Shown here piece by piece: positions 1-10,091 of a stretch of DNA of 64,000 bases. The first letter of the stretch is position 1. Each line of letters begins with the position of its first letter. The notes under the pieces are model-generated. The model did no database searches. It saw nothing but the letters and a program-made list of their open reading frames with translations, and was not told where the DNA came from. Source of the stretch: Clostridium mobile (GTDB taxonomy: Bacteria > Bacillota > Clostridia > Clostridiales > Clostridiaceae). The position numbers were made by a program, and so were the translations under genes. The stretch is taken from contig NZ_JAHLQF010000001.1 in the NCBI RefSeq assembly GCF_018918285.1, positions 124,001 to 188,000 on the forward strand, read 5' to 3'.

Positions 1-423
1 TAAACTATGGACGTATTCTTTGCCTTTTTCCTCTGCTAACCCTTGTAGATACTCCCTATAATTTTCATCGCTTATCGCCTCTGTAAACTTGTAATCATGT
101 ATAATGGAATTTATATATAGCCCAGTTCCACCAACTAACATAGGCAACTTATTTTTATTGTATATATCATCAATGGCTCTTTCTGCATAATCTTTAAATT
201 GGGAAGCATTGAAACTTTCATTTGGTTCAACCACATCTATCAAATAATGTTTAATTCCATCCATTTCATCTTCAGTTATCTTGGCAGAGCCAATATTCAT
301 ATACTTGTATATTTGCATTGAATCAGCAGATATTATTTCACCATTAAGATGTTTTGCCAATTGTATAGATATATTGGTTTTTCCAACTGCAGTAGGGCCC
401 GTTAGCACTAATAAATCTCTCAT
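1..423 (-). CDS. miaA: tRNA dimethylallyltransferase MiaA (partial)
   Basis: Transfers a dimethylallyl group to N6 of A37 in tRNAs that read UNN codons, the substrate later methylthiolated by MiaB, whose gene lies three genes upstream. Only the N-terminal 141 codons are in the window; the frame is open to the left edge. The protein opens [16 protein letters not shown], with the Walker A P-loop (GPTAVGKT, residues 9-16), followed by the DSMQIY motif (about residues 34-39) and the VGGTGLY motif near residue 98, all typical of MiaA. The ATG at 423 has a GGGAGG ribosome binding site about 7 bases upstream. It follows mutL by 15 bases, the usual clostridial mutS-mutL-miaA order, so it is probably cotranscribed. 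Confidence 0.95.
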   Translation of the reverse strand, partial: MRDLLVLTGPTAVGKTNISIQLAKHLNGEIISADSMQIYKYMNIGSAKITEDEMDGIKHYLIDVVEPNESFNASQFKDYAERAIDDIYNKNKLPMLVGGTGLYINSIIHDYKFTEAISDENYREYLQGLAEEKGKEYVHSL

Positions 424-438
424 AGTATACCTCCCCCG

Positions 439-2349
439 CTATTGTATTCTTTTAAATCTCTTTTCTAACTCATTTAATGTAATTTTAATAATAGTTGGCC
501 TACCATGAGGGCATGTAAAAGGTTCTTCTATGTATCTTAAATCTTCTAATAACCACTCCATTTCCTCCAAAGATAATTTGTCATTTGCCTTTACTGCGGC
601 TTTACAAGCAAGTGTGGCTATTGAGTTATATTTTACTTCTACAGTTTCCCCACTTCCTAAATTCTTTATATTATCAATTATATCCATAAATAAGCTGTTT
701 ATTTCAGGTTTTCCCAAGATAAAAGGCACCTCTTTAATATTTATAGTATTATCTCCAAAAACTTCAATATTAAATCCAACTCTAGCAAACAAATCCTTAT
801 TTTCCTCATAACAAGTAAAGTCTTCGGGAGTTAATTCTAATACCACAGGAGATAGCAATAGTTGTGATTTTACAGTAGCATTAGAAATATTAAATTTATA
901 CTTTTCAAAAATAATTTTTTCATGGGCAGCATGTTGGTCTACAATAAACAGATCCTCTAAGCACTGAGCCAATATATATGAAGCATTAAACTGCCCAATA
1001 ATTTTAAGTCTAGGGAATTTAGCTTCCCTTACAACCGTAACAGTAGATTCTTGTATTTCTTTTATTTCATCCATTCTGTTTATTTCGTTAAAATTTTTAT
1101 TCTCTTCTATTTTATTGCTTAAAGTTGGAATAATCTCATCCATAACTATTTCTCTTTTGTCTAGATCTATAGGTAGTTGAATTTTTTCTACTACAGGAGC
1201 CTCATATTTATATCCTTCATACTTTGTGAATATATTTCCATTTTCCTTTACAACTTCATGATTATTGTTATTGCTATTATCTCTCTCTCCATAACTGACT
1301 TCTTCTATCTTATCTATACTATCTGCTTCAATATTAAACGTGTCTTTTAAACTCTCTTTTAGAGATTGATGAACGGTTTTAAATATTGTAGAAAATATGC
1401 TTCTATCATCTTTAAATTTTACTTCAGTTTTGGTTGGATGAACATTAACATCCACATATTCTGCATATATATCTAAAAATAAAACGAAAAAAGGAAACTT
1501 ATTCACCGTTAAAAATGATTTAAATGCATTTTCTACAGCAGTTGTAATGGATTTGCTTTTTATATATCTTTTATTTACAAATATGCTTTGATTGTTTCTA
1601 CTCCCCCTACTTATACTTTCATTACCTATATATCCATATACAGATGAAATATCTCCATGATATTCAAAGTAATTTACATTATCAACTACATTTTTGCCGT
1701 ATATAGCCCTTATAACATTAAGCATATTACCGTCACCATATGTATTTACCACCATTTTATTGTTATTATAAAGTTTAAATCCTATATGAGGGTTTGCAAG
1801 AGCTAATCTTTGCACTATATCGGATATTAATGCTCCTTCCCTAGATACTGATTTCATAAACTTAAGTCTAGCTGGCACATTATAAAACAAATCTTCTACT
1901 TCAATAGTAGTTCCTACATTCATCCCTGTTTCTTTATTGGATACAATTCTTCCACCTTCTAAGCATATTTCTTTACCATAACTAAAATCTTCAACTCTAC
2001 TCTTTAACAAAGTTTTAGATACGGATGAAATACTCGCTAAAGCTTCCCCCCTAAATCCCATGGTGCGTAAGGTGAAAATATCTTCAATATTGAAAATTTT
2101 ACTTGTAGCATGGGGGATAAATGCCTTCTCTATGTCTTCAGGATATATACCATGACCATCATCGGTAATTCTTATAAACTTCAAACCACCCTCTTCAATT
2201 TCTATAGTTATATTCTTAGAATCTGCGTCAATACTATTCTCAACAAGTTCTTTTACTACAGAAAAAGGTCTTTCCACTACTTCACCAGCAGCTATTTTAT
2301 TAAATGTATCCTGATCTAAAATATTTATCCTCTTCAAAACAATCCCCAC
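439..2349 (-). CDS. mutL: DNA mismatch repair protein MutL
   Basis: Mismatch-repair ATPase that couples MutS recognition to strand nicking. The 636-residue protein has the N-terminal GHKL ATPase (DDGHGIYPEDIEKAF near residue 61 and GFRGEALASISSV near residue 96), a variable charged linker (about residues 340-440) and the C-terminal dimerisation/endonuclease domain. That domain carries the metal-binding endonuclease motif DQHAAHEKIIFE near residue 469 and CPHGRPT near residue 611, so this is the nicking type of MutL found in bacteria lacking MutH. It begins with ATG 3 bases after the mutS stop, indicating one transcription unit. Confidence 0.97.
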   Translation of the reverse strand: MGIVLKRINILDQDTFNKIAAGEVVERPFSVVKELVENSIDADSKNITIEIEEGGLKFIRITDDGHGIYPEDIEKAFIPHATSKIFNIEDIFTLRTMGFRGEALASISSVSKTLLKSRVEDFSYGKEICLEGGRIVSNKETGMNVGTTIEVEDLFYNVPARLKFMKSVSREGALISDIVQRLALANPHIGFKLYNNNKMVVNTYGDGNMLNVIRAIYGKNVVDNVNYFEYHGDISSVYGYIGNESISRGSRNNQSIFVNKRYIKSKSITTAVENAFKSFLTVNKFPFFVLFLDIYAEYVDVNVHPTKTEVKFKDDRSIFSTIFKTVHQSLKESLKDTFNIEADSIDKIEEVSYGERDNSNNNNHEVVKENGNIFTKYEGYKYEAPVVEKIQLPIDLDKREIVMDEIIPTLSNKIEENKNFNEINRMDEIKEIQESTVTVVREAKFPRLKIIGQFNASYILAQCLEDLFIVDQHAAHEKIIFEKYKFNISNATVKSQLLLSPVVLELTPEDFTCYEENKDLFARVGFNIEVFGDNTINIKEVPFILGKPEINSLFMDIIDNIKNLGSGETVEVKYNSIATLACKAAVKANDKLSLEEMEWLLEDLRYIEEPFTCPHGRPTIIKITLNELEKRFKRIQ

Positions 2350-2352
2350 CTT

Positions 2353-5082
2353 TTAAATGGATTTAGCTTTTTTTATTAATTCATATAATTTATTAAAACC
2401 TTCCATAGGAGTTATATTCATAATATCCATTGATACTATTTCTTTAATTAAATTATCCTTTTGAATATGAGTAAAATCTAGTTGTATGCTATCCAATGCC
2501 ACTTCTTTACTTCCATCTTCATTTCTTATATCTTTACTATGTGCATCATTAATATATATATCTTTGCTATTTAAATCTTTACTATTTACATTTTCTTTAC
2601 TTACATTTTCTTTACTTACATTTTCTTTACTTACATTTACTTTATCTATATTTTCTATTTTCAGGTCCATACTTTTATCTTTTTCTATAGAACTTAATAT
2701 GTCCTTAGCTCTATTGATTACATCTTCTGGCAATCCTGCAAGTTTGGCAACTTCTATACCATAAGATTGATCCGCTCCCCCTCTTATGATTTTTCTTAAG
2801 AAAACTATTTCTTTCCCTACTTCCTTTACTGAAACAGAATAATTCTTTACTCCTGTTACCTTGCCTTCCAGTTGAGTTAATTCATGATAATGGGTTGCAA
2901 ATAGGGTTTTACACTTTAAATTTGCATTCTTGCAGATATACTCAATTACAGCCCAGGCTATGCTAAGCCCATCAAAAGTACTAGTACCCCTTCCTACTTC
3001 ATCAAGTAGTATTAAGCTTTTGTTAGTGGCATTGTTCAATATATTAGAAACCTCCCACATCTCAACCATAAAAGTACTCTTGCCAGAGGCTAAATCATCT
3101 GAAGCACCTATTCTTGTAAAGATTTTATCGCATAAAGAAATCTTTGCTTCTTTTGCCGGTACAAAGCTACCTACTTGTGCCATTATGGTTATTAAAGCCA
3201 CTTGTCTCATATAAGTTGACTTTCCAGCCATATTAGGACCAGTTATAAGTATTAAAGAGTCATCTTTTGTATTTATAACTGTATCATTGGATACAAAGGC
3301 TCCTATTGGTATCATTTTTTCTATAACTGGGTGTCTACCTTCAACTATTTTAATTTCATCACCGTCATTTATTATAGGCTTATAGTAATTATTCTCTAAT
3401 GCCACTGTAGCAAGAGAACTCAGACAATCTATTGTAGCAATAATATGTGCGGACTTCTTCATTCTTTCAACTTCTTTTTCTATGTTATCTCTTATGATTA
3501 CAAATAAATTATACTCTAAGGAAATAAGCTTATCTTCTGCATGTAATATTTTATCTTCCATTTCCTTAAGTTCTGGCGTTATGTATCTTTCACAGTTTGC
3601 TAAAGTCTGTTTTCTTATATATCTATCCTCAGGTACAGAAGCTAAGTTGGTTTTTGTCACTTCGATATAATATCCAAACACTTTATTGTAACCAACCTTT
3701 AGAGATTTGATTCCCGTTATCTCTCTTTCCTTATTTTCTAATTGGGCTATCCACTCTTTACCATGAGCCTTCGCTTTCCTTAAGCTATCAACCTCTTCAT
3801 CATATGCATCCTTAATTATATTCCCTTCTTTTAAGGATAAAGATGGACTATTATTTATAGCTCTTTCAAGCAAGTCGTATATATCATATAGTTCATCTAA
3901 GTTTTCCCACATACTTTTTAACAAAGGAGTATTAAAATTCATTAAAAGCTTTTTAATTCCAGGAATTTTTTCTAGTGAATTTTTTAAAGAGATAAGCTCT
4001 TTTGCATTTACATTTTTAGAGGATATCTTCCCTACTATTCTCTCTATATCATATATATCTTTTAAAGCTACTTTAATATCTTCATGAAGAGAGATATTAT
4101 TTAGTAACTCTTCTACGCTATTTAATCTTCCCTCAATTTTCTCTCTATTGATAAGTGGTTGCTCTAACCATTTTCTAATTTGTCTTCCTCCCATAGCGGT
4201 ACTAGTTTTATCCAATACCCATAATAGGGATCCTTTTTTCGATTTATCTCTAAGGGTTTCCGTTAACTCAAGATTTCTCTTGGAGTTTATATCTATAGAT
4301 AAAAAGTCTACTATGCTATAATATTGAAATCTATTTATATTTGATAGAGAAGTTTTTTGAGTTTGAAATATGTACTTCAAAAGACAATTACTAACTTTAA
4401 TAAGAGATACATCATAGTTATCCTTTATAAAATCCTCAAATTGATTCTCTAATAAATTCTCATCTTCAAAATAATCTTTATCAACCTTTGTGAATACCAC
4501 ATTAAATCTATTTCTAATACTTTCAATGATTTCATCATTACTATCTTCTAAAATCAATACTTCGCTAGGATTATATTTTGATATTTCATCAATAATAATA
4601 TTTTCACTAAAAGTATGATCTGTACCATAAAATTCTCCAGTAGAAATATCACAAAAACATATGCCTACATGATTATTTTCTACATAAAAGCTCATTATAT
4701 AGTTGTTTTTATTTTCATCTAAAAATGAAGGATCCGTATATGTTCCAGGAGTTACTATTTTGATTATATCCCTTTTAACAATACCCTTTGCTTGAGACGG
4801 GTCCTCTAACTGCTCACATATAGCTATCTTATATCCTTTGCTAATTAATCTACTTATATATGAATCTGCTGAATGATAGGGAATTCCACACATCGGTGCT
4901 CTCTCTTCTAATCCACAGTCCCTACCTGTTAATACCAACTCCAATTCTCTAGATGCAGTTTTAGCATCTTCAAAGAACATTTCGTAGAAGTCGCCAAGTC
5001 TAAAAAACAAAATACTATCTTTGCACTTTTCCTTAATTTCTAAATATTGTTGCATCATTGGAGTTAATGCCAAATTACTCAT
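2353..5082 (-). CDS. mutS: DNA mismatch repair protein MutS
   Basis: Recognises mispaired bases and small loops and recruits MutL. The 909-residue protein has the N-terminal mismatch-binding domain ([11 protein letters not shown] with the Phe-x-Glu wedge near residue 31), connector, lever/clamp and the ABC-type ATPase with Walker [10 protein letters not shown] near residue 614 and [12 protein letters not shown]. It is slightly longer than usual because the linker before the C-terminal dimerisation segment (about residues 805-850) holds three exact copies of a five-residue Val-Ser-Lys-Glu-Asn unit followed by degenerate Ser-Lys-Asp units. The ATG has an AGGAGG site just upstream. A terminator hairpin lies between miaB and this gene, so mutS may be only partly cotranscribed with miaB. 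Confidence 0.97.
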   Translation of the reverse strand: MSNLALTPMMQQYLEIKEKCKDSILFFRLGDFYEMFFEDAKTASRELELVLTGRDCGLEERAPMCGIPYHSADSYISRLISKGYKIAICEQLEDPSQAKGIVKRDIIKIVTPGTYTDPSFLDENKNNYIMSFYVENNHVGICFCDISTGEFYGTDHTFSENIIIDEISKYNPSEVLILEDSNDEIIESIRNRFNVVFTKVDKDYFEDENLLENQFEDFIKDNYDVSLIKVSNCLLKYIFQTQKTSLSNINRFQYYSIVDFLSIDINSKRNLELTETLRDKSKKGSLLWVLDKTSTAMGGRQIRKWLEQPLINREKIEGRLNSVEELLNNISLHEDIKVALKDIYDIERIVGKISSKNVNAKELISLKNSLEKIPGIKKLLMNFNTPLLKSMWENLDELYDIYDLLERAINNSPSLSLKEGNIIKDAYDEEVDSLRKAKAHGKEWIAQLENKEREITGIKSLKVGYNKVFGYYIEVTKTNLASVPEDRYIRKQTLANCERYITPELKEMEDKILHAEDKLISLEYNLFVIIRDNIEKEVERMKKSAHIIATIDCLSSLATVALENNYYKPIINDGDEIKIVEGRHPVIEKMIPIGAFVSNDTVINTKDDSLILITGPNMAGKSTYMRQVALITIMAQVGSFVPAKEAKISLCDKIFTRIGASDDLASGKSTFMVEMWEVSNILNNATNKSLILLDEVGRGTSTFDGLSIAWAVIEYICKNANLKCKTLFATHYHELTQLEGKVTGVKNYSVSVKEVGKEIVFLRKIIRGGADQSYGIEVAKLAGLPEDVINRAKDILSSIEKDKSMDLKIENIDKVNVSKENVSKENVSKENVNSKDLNSKDIYINDAHSKDIRNEDGSKEVALDSIQLDFTHIQKDNLIKEIVSMDIMNITPMEGFNKLYELIKKAKSI
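2588..2647. repeat. 15-bp tandem repeat inside mutS
   Basis: Three exact head-to-tail copies of acattttctttactt (2588-2602, 2603-2617, 2618-2632), followed by a degenerate fourth copy (2633-2647). The unit is five codons, so expansion or contraction keeps the mutS frame and only changes the length of the interdomain linker. Confidence 0.9.
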
Positions 5083-5097
5083 CCTCCTTTAAATTTA

Positions 5098-5126
5098 TAA
5101 AAAAAGCTCTTTAAAGAGCTTTTTTA
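5098..5126. terminator. Terminator hairpin between miaB and mutS
   Basis: Perfect inverted repeat AGCTCTTT/AAAGAGCT flanked by A-run and T-run, overlapping the miaB stop codon. It could stop transcription in either direction. It would end part of the miaB transcripts before mutS. Confidence 0.75.
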
Positions 5127-6461
5127 TATTTCTTCTCCAGTTAATGAAAAAGAGTTAGATTTTACTATTTTCACTTCAATAAATTTACCTATATTACTCT
5201 TATCTCCATAGAAGTTAACTAGTTTACCCGTTCTAGTTCTTCCCATTAATCTGTCATCACTAGTTTTACTTTCCCCTTCTACTAAAATTTCAACAACTCT
5301 ACCTTCATACTCTTTATTTTTTTTCTCAAATATTTTATTTACAGTGTCAATTAATCTATTAAATCTCTTATGCTTTACATCATCCGCTATCTGTTCTTCC
5401 ATTTCATCTGCAGGTGTACCTTTCCTCTTAGAATAAATAAATGTAAATGCAGTATCGTACTCAACTTCTTTAATTAAGGATAGTGTTTCTTCAAAATCCT
5501 CTTCAGTTTCTCCTGGGAAGCCAACTATTATATCTGTAGATAAAGCTACACCTGGAATTCTTTCTTTTATTTTTTTAACTAATTCTAAATACTGCTCTCT
5601 ATCATAAGATCTATTCATCTTTTTTAGAATTTTTGCTGAGCCAGATTGAACAGGTAGATGTATGTGCTCGCATAGTTTATCGCATTCACTAATAGCATCT
5701 ATAACATCATCAGTCAAATCCTTTGGGTGAGATGTCATAAACCTAATTCTTTCTAAACCTTCTATTTCATTTAATCTCCTTAATAGTTGGCTAAAGCTTA
5801 ATAATGGAACTAAATCTTTACCATAGGAGTTTACATTTTGACCTAACAGAGTAATTTCTTTATAACCTTTTTTTACTAGACTTTGAATTTCTTCTTCTAT
5901 ATCTTCAGGCTTTCTACTTCTTTCTCTTCCTCTTACGTAGGGAACTATACAATAAGTACAGAAATTATTACAACCATACATAATTGTAACAAAAGCCTTT
6001 ACATCACTTTTTCTATCGATTGGAAGACCTTCTACAACGCCTTCCTCTTCATTCCATATTTCAATTATTGATTTACCTTCTTGTTTTGCTCTATTTAAAT
6101 ACTCTGGAAACTTGTGTGAGTTATGCGTTCCAAATATTATATCTACAAAAGGAAACTTCTTAATTATTCCTTCTGCCATACCCTCTTGTTGCATCATACA
6201 ACCACATACAGCAATAATTAAATCAGGATTTTCCTTTTTTAATTTTTTTAGTGCTCCAAGGTTACCGTACACCTTTAATTCAGCATTTTCTCTAACACAA
6301 CAAGTATTAAAGATTATTATATTCGCTTTTTCTTTATCTTCAGTATTTGAATATCCTATATTTCTTAACATACCAGATAACTTTTCTGAATCTTCTTCGT
6401 TCATCTGGCATCCCCAAGTCTCTATATAAAATAAACCTTTTTCCTTTTCCATATTGTTCAC
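5124..6461 (-). CDS. miaB: tRNA-2-methylthio-N6-dimethylallyladenosine synthase MiaB
   Basis: Radical-SAM methylthiotransferase that converts i6A37 to ms2i6A37 in tRNA. The 445-residue protein shows all three expected domains. The N-terminal UPF0004 domain carries Cys ligands in [21 protein letters not shown] and VCGCMMQ for the auxiliary 4Fe-4S cluster. The radical-SAM core carries CNNFCTYC near residues 163-170, and a C-terminal TRAM domain ends the protein. Length is normal for the family. The upstream intergenic region (6462-6664) separates it divergently from an aminotransferase gene. It pairs functionally with miaA at the left edge. Confidence 0.96.
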   Translation of the reverse strand: MNNMEKEKGLFYIETWGCQMNEEDSEKLSGMLRNIGYSNTEDKEKANIIIFNTCCVRENAELKVYGNLGALKKLKKENPDLIIAVCGCMMQQEGMAEGIIKKFPFVDIIFGTHNSHKFPEYLNRAKQEGKSIIEIWNEEEGVVEGLPIDRKSDVKAFVTIMYGCNNFCTYCIVPYVRGRERSRKPEDIEEEIQSLVKKGYKEITLLGQNVNSYGKDLVPLLSFSQLLRRLNEIEGLERIRFMTSHPKDLTDDVIDAISECDKLCEHIHLPVQSGSAKILKKMNRSYDREQYLELVKKIKERIPGVALSTDIIVGFPGETEEDFEETLSLIKEVEYDTAFTFIYSKRKGTPADEMEEQIADDVKHKRFNRLIDTVNKIFEKKNKEYEGRVVEILVEGESKTSDDRLMGRTRTGKLVNFYGDKSNIGKFIEVKIVKSNSFSLTGEEI

Positions 6462-6664
6462 CTCATATTTAATTATAGTTTAACATTCATCATTATACTA
6501 TATTATACATCATAATTGTATATATTTAATTCTATTTTGCTATTATAATATTTATATAGACCACAACATATTATTTTTTATCCTTAAGTGGCTCTTTCAA
6601 TATTTTCTAATAAATATTAAAATGTTATATAATCGAAGTATTATAGTTATGGGAGTTGAATATT

Positions 6665-7861
6665 ATGAATATATCAAAAAGAATAGATAACATGAAGTTT
6701 TCTGAAATACGTAAATTCATACCATTCGCAGATGAAGCTAAGGAAAGAGGAATAAAAGTACATCATTTAAATATTGGTCAGCCTGATATAAAGACACCTG
6801 AAGAATTTTTTCATGCAATAAATAATTTTAAAGAAAAAACTTTAAAATATGAAAACTCACATGGAATTAAAGAACTTATTTCCAGCTTCATAAAGTATTA
6901 TAAATCAATTAATATAAACTTAGACAAAGATGATATACTCATTACTCATGGTGCAAGCGAAGGTATCTTGTTTGCATTGTTGACAATTTGTGACTACGGA
7001 GACGAAATAATATTACCTGAGCCATACTATACAAACTACAACAATATGGCTAAAATGGCTGGTGTAACTATTAAATCCTTTAGAACATATAGGGAAGATG
7101 GATTTCATCTTAAAAATAAAGAAGATATACTTAAAAACATTACCCCTAGAACAAAAGCTATGTTAATATGCAATCCTGGAAATCCTACTGGAGTTGTTTA
7201 TACTGAAGAAGAAGTTAGATTGTTATGCGATATAGCAAAGGAAAAAGATCTATTTATTATAGTAGATGAGGTTTATAGGGAGTTTGTGTATGGCACTGAA
7301 AAATTCACTTCCTTTATGCATATGGAGAATGTATCAGATAGAGTAATCTTAGTAGATAGCATTTCAAAGAGATATAGTGCATGTGGAGCTAGAATAGGAA
7401 TGTTAGTTTGTAGAAATAAAATTGTATCCAATGAATTTATGAAGCTCAGCCAAACTAGACTAAGTGTTTCAAGTATAGATCAAATAGGAGCGGCTAGTTT
7501 AATCGATGTTACTCCACAATATTTAATTGATGTAAATAAAGAATATGAAAAAAGAAGAGATGTATTGTATGAAGGACTTATCAGCATACCTGGTGTTAGT
7601 TGTGAAAAGCCATCTGGAGCATTTTATATAATAGTAAAGCTTCCTGTTAAAAATGCAGATCATTTTACAAAATGGTTATTAACGGATTTTAATCTTAATA
7701 ACAAAACCGTAATGATTACCCCAGCGGCAGGTTTCTATGCTACTGAAGGCTTAGGACTTGATGAAGTTAGACTTTCATATTGTATTGATAGGGAAGATTT
7801 AAAGGAATCTGTAGAAATATTAAGAAGAGCCTTGGAAGAATATAAAAAAATATTTGATTAA
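6665..7861 (+). CDS. PLP-dependent class I aminotransferase, aspartate aminotransferase-like
   Basis: Fold-type I aminotransferase of about 398 residues. It has GASEGILFAL in the cofactor-binding region, the CNPGNPTGVVYTEEE motif, VDEVYREFVYG with the PLP-interacting Asp/Tyr pair, and SISKRYSACGARIGM holding the Schiff-base Lys. A C-terminal Arg region (DEVRLSYCID) fits binding of a substrate carboxylate. The exact amino donor cannot be read from the sequence; aspartate or an aromatic/branched amino acid is possible. I chose ATG 6665 because GGGAG ends 9 bases upstream; the in-frame TTG at 6656 touches that site and cannot use it. It is a single-gene unit ending in a shared terminator. Confidence 0.9.
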   Translation: MNISKRIDNMKFSEIRKFIPFADEAKERGIKVHHLNIGQPDIKTPEEFFHAINNFKEKTLKYENSHGIKELISSFIKYYKSININLDKDDILITHGASEGILFALLTICDYGDEIILPEPYYTNYNNMAKMAGVTIKSFRTYREDGFHLKNKEDILKNITPRTKAMLICNPGNPTGVVYTEEEVRLLCDIAKEKDLFIIVDEVYREFVYGTEKFTSFMHMENVSDRVILVDSISKRYSACGARIGMLVCRNKIVSNEFMKLSQTRLSVSSIDQIGAASLIDVTPQYLIDVNKEYEKRRDVLYEGLISIPGVSCEKPSGAFYIIVKLPVKNADHFTKWLLTDFNLNNKTVMITPAAGFYATEGLGLDEVRLSYCIDREDLKESVEILRRALEEYKKIFD

Positions 7862-7863
7862 AT

Positions 7864-7901
7864 AAAAAAGATAGACATTTTCCTAATGGTCTATCTTTTT
7901 T
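7864..7901. terminator. Bidirectional terminator between convergent genes
   Basis: Stem GATAGACATT/AATGGTCTATC (one bulged base) flanked by A-run on the left and T-run on the right. It sits between the convergent aminotransferase and GNAT genes and can serve both. Confidence 0.85.
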
Positions 7902-8766
7902 AAATAATTATTTCCATTTTATAGTCTTCTTCTATAACTTTAAATCCACATTTTTTATATAGATTTAATGCTGTTTCATTGTTCCAGTCAACTTTTATTA
8001 TTGCCTTTGTAAATTTATAATCTATTATTATATTTAATAAATAATTTATTAAAATTTCACCATAACCCTTGCCTCTATACTCCTTTAATATTCCAACATT
8101 TACAATCAGAGGTGTGGAATTATAAATTATAATTTGCCCATATCCTATATAAACTCCATCTACTATAATAAAGATTGCACCATCTGGAAAATAATACTCT
8201 TGATATTGATCATATACTATATCCTTTATTGTAAGTGGTTTTCTAGATTGATTTTTAAAGACTTCATTTTGTATAAAACATCTTATTTCTTCATCTTTTC
8301 CCCGTTGAAACACTTTAAACTTAACCTCTTTAGGTAAAAATGACTTTCTATTAAATATTAAATCACGTTCCATTTTTAGAGTTCCATTTTTCTTTTTAAA
8401 TCCTACTTTTTCTAATAATTTTATATTATATCCATTATTGCTACACATTAAATGAGCTCTATCCTTTGGTCTAAAAACTTCTAATAACATCATAATATTA
8501 AATTCGTTGCATTCTTCTGGAATTAAATTCATGCTATTTATATAATAAAGAGAGTTACCCTCCTTGGTATTCCATATATATCCAATATATTTATTATTTT
8601 TTTTTATCATATATACACTTTTTCTTAATTGCATCTTCCCTATAATATTTTTAGCGTTATAGGAATAAAAAAAATCTTCGTTATGTTTATTAAAGTTTAA
8701 TCTTAAACTGTTAAGAATTTGAAAATAAATTATATTTCTTTTAGTTAACATTTCGTATACACACAT
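7900..8766 (-). CDS. GNAT family N-acetyltransferase
   Basis: The C-terminal half (about residues 150-288) is a typical GNAT fold. It has the acetyl-CoA loop LKEYRGKGYGEILINYLL (R/Q-x-x-G-x-G/A) and the closing NETALNLYKKCGFKVIEEDY motif. The N-terminal 140 residues look like a degenerate second GNAT half (NIKLLEKVGFKKKNGTLKMER resembles the same closing motif), so this is probably a tandem-GNAT protein with one active site. Acceptor substrate unknown. The ATG at 8766 follows GAGGAAG by 4 bases. It lies between a terminator and the CotS-like gene. Confidence 0.85.
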   Translation of the reverse strand: MCVYEMLTKRNIIYFQILNSLRLNFNKHNEDFFYSYNAKNIIGKMQLRKSVYMIKKNNKYIGYIWNTKEGNSLYYINSMNLIPEECNEFNIMMLLEVFRPKDRAHLMCSNNGYNIKLLEKVGFKKKNGTLKMERDLIFNRKSFLPKEVKFKVFQRGKDEEIRCFIQNEVFKNQSRKPLTIKDIVYDQYQEYYFPDGAIFIIVDGVYIGYGQIIIYNSTPLIVNVGILKEYRGKGYGEILINYLLNIIIDYKFTKAIIKVDWNNETALNLYKKCGFKVIEEDYKMEIII

Positions 8767-8830
8767 AAAACTTCCTCGTCTTGCATTAATCTATACTTAT
8801 TAGTATAATTGGTAACAATATCATAGTCAA

Positions 8831-9892
8831 TTAGCATTCCTCGTAACTATTTACATAGTTTATATAATCTTCCAAAAATATTTGTTGTAACTCATCAGAC
8901 TTTATTAATTTATTAAGTTTATTCATATATTTGCTTTCACTCCATCCTTTCTTTTTTATATAACGCTTTTTACCTAATTTACAATATTTATGGGGAAAAG
9001 CTATCGTAGCTAACATAGCCTCTACTTCTCCTTTTGAAAGCTTATTAACCTCATTATAGGCTTCAATTAATTGTTTTGCTTTATCAAAATTCCAGGCGTA
9101 GGATTTCTTAAACATTAATCTTCTAATCAGCTTACCTAAATCATTTATATGCAAATCTATTATTATACTATCTAAATCAATAAGGTAGTATTCATCATCT
9201 TTTTTAATTATATTCTGATAGTAGAAACTATCATGACAAATTGTTTTGTTTTCACTAGATTTTTTGGATAACATATAGTAATCTGAGGCATTTAAGAAAT
9301 GAAGGGTGGCTAATCCTCTAGCATAAAACCTATCAATGTAATTCCTATATACTATATCAAATTCGTTTTTTAATTTTCTTCTTTCAATTATATCTTTATA
9401 ACTTTCTAAATTATTAAGATTTTTGTTGAATATTTTAGGCCAATTTCTAAGATTATTTTTAACTTTTAATTTTTTAGTCTCAATTTTTAAAGAAGTAATA
9501 TGAAATTCAGCAAGTAGTTTTACGCAATTGCATGCCTCAGTTATATCGTTTAAATCACACTCTTCTCCATCTATCCATTCAGTTACATAATAAAAAGATT
9601 TTTTATATTTTTCAAATAGGTAGTTGTCTTTTGTCCTATAAAATTTAGCGGTATATGAAAATCCATGTTTGTCTAGTTCTTGAATTAAAATATTACTATT
9701 TATAGCTTTTCTTTTACTTCTTCTAATTTTCTTTAAACAAACCGGGCCTTTGTCTGTATATATTTTATAAGTATTTCTTACTCTTTCTATATCTTTAATA
9801 TCCAAATTATAATTTTCCATTATTCTTTTTACGGTTTTTATTTCATGTCCAGTTAAATCATCTACATATTGAACTAATTTTCTATCCCCCAT
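8831..9892 (-). CDS. CotS-family spore coat protein / aminoglycoside-phosphotransferase-fold kinase
   Basis: A 353-residue soluble protein of the CotS/CotI/YsxE family, which adopts the aminoglycoside/choline kinase fold and in spore formers is associated with the coat. Visible motifs are TICHDSFYYQNIIKK (a Brenner-like loop; the usual HGD is HDS here) and YLIDLDSIIIDLHINDLGKL, where the metal-binding Asp pair would lie. Family members often have C-terminal RYIKKKGW-like segments, present here near residue 310. Start ATG 9892 follows a GGAGGGG site. It is monocistronic, and expression in the mother cell during sporulation is inferred from family knowledge. Confidence 0.82.
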   Translation of the reverse strand: MGDRKLVQYVDDLTGHEIKTVKRIMENYNLDIKDIERVRNTYKIYTDKGPVCLKKIRRSKRKAINSNILIQELDKHGFSYTAKFYRTKDNYLFEKYKKSFYYVTEWIDGEECDLNDITEACNCVKLLAEFHITSLKIETKKLKVKNNLRNWPKIFNKNLNNLESYKDIIERRKLKNEFDIVYRNYIDRFYARGLATLHFLNASDYYMLSKKSSENKTICHDSFYYQNIIKKDDEYYLIDLDSIIIDLHINDLGKLIRRLMFKKSYAWNFDKAKQLIEAYNEVNKLSKGEVEAMLATIAFPHKYCKLGKKRYIKKKGWSESKYMNKLNKLIKSDELQQIFLEDYINYVNSYEEC

Positions 9893-10034
9893 AATTCCCC
9901 TCCAATTATTATCTTATATATTATATTAATAATGGATGGGAATATTACCTAAAATAAGAGGGTAATATGTTATGTTCTATATATTTCATATCTTAAATTA
10001 GTGTATGCTATTATATGAACATAATTTATCAAAA

Positions 10035-10072
10035 ATAAATGCATGTATTATTTTCATAATACACGCATTTAT
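10035..10072 (-). terminator. Terminator after ispH-rpsA
   Basis: Long stem AAATGCGTGTATTAT / ATAATACATGCATTT (one mismatch) with a 4-base loop, then TTATTTTTG on the minus strand, 20 bases beyond the ispH-rpsA stop. Confidence 0.85.
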
Positions 10073-10091
10073 CTAAATTTATCCTTTGCTT

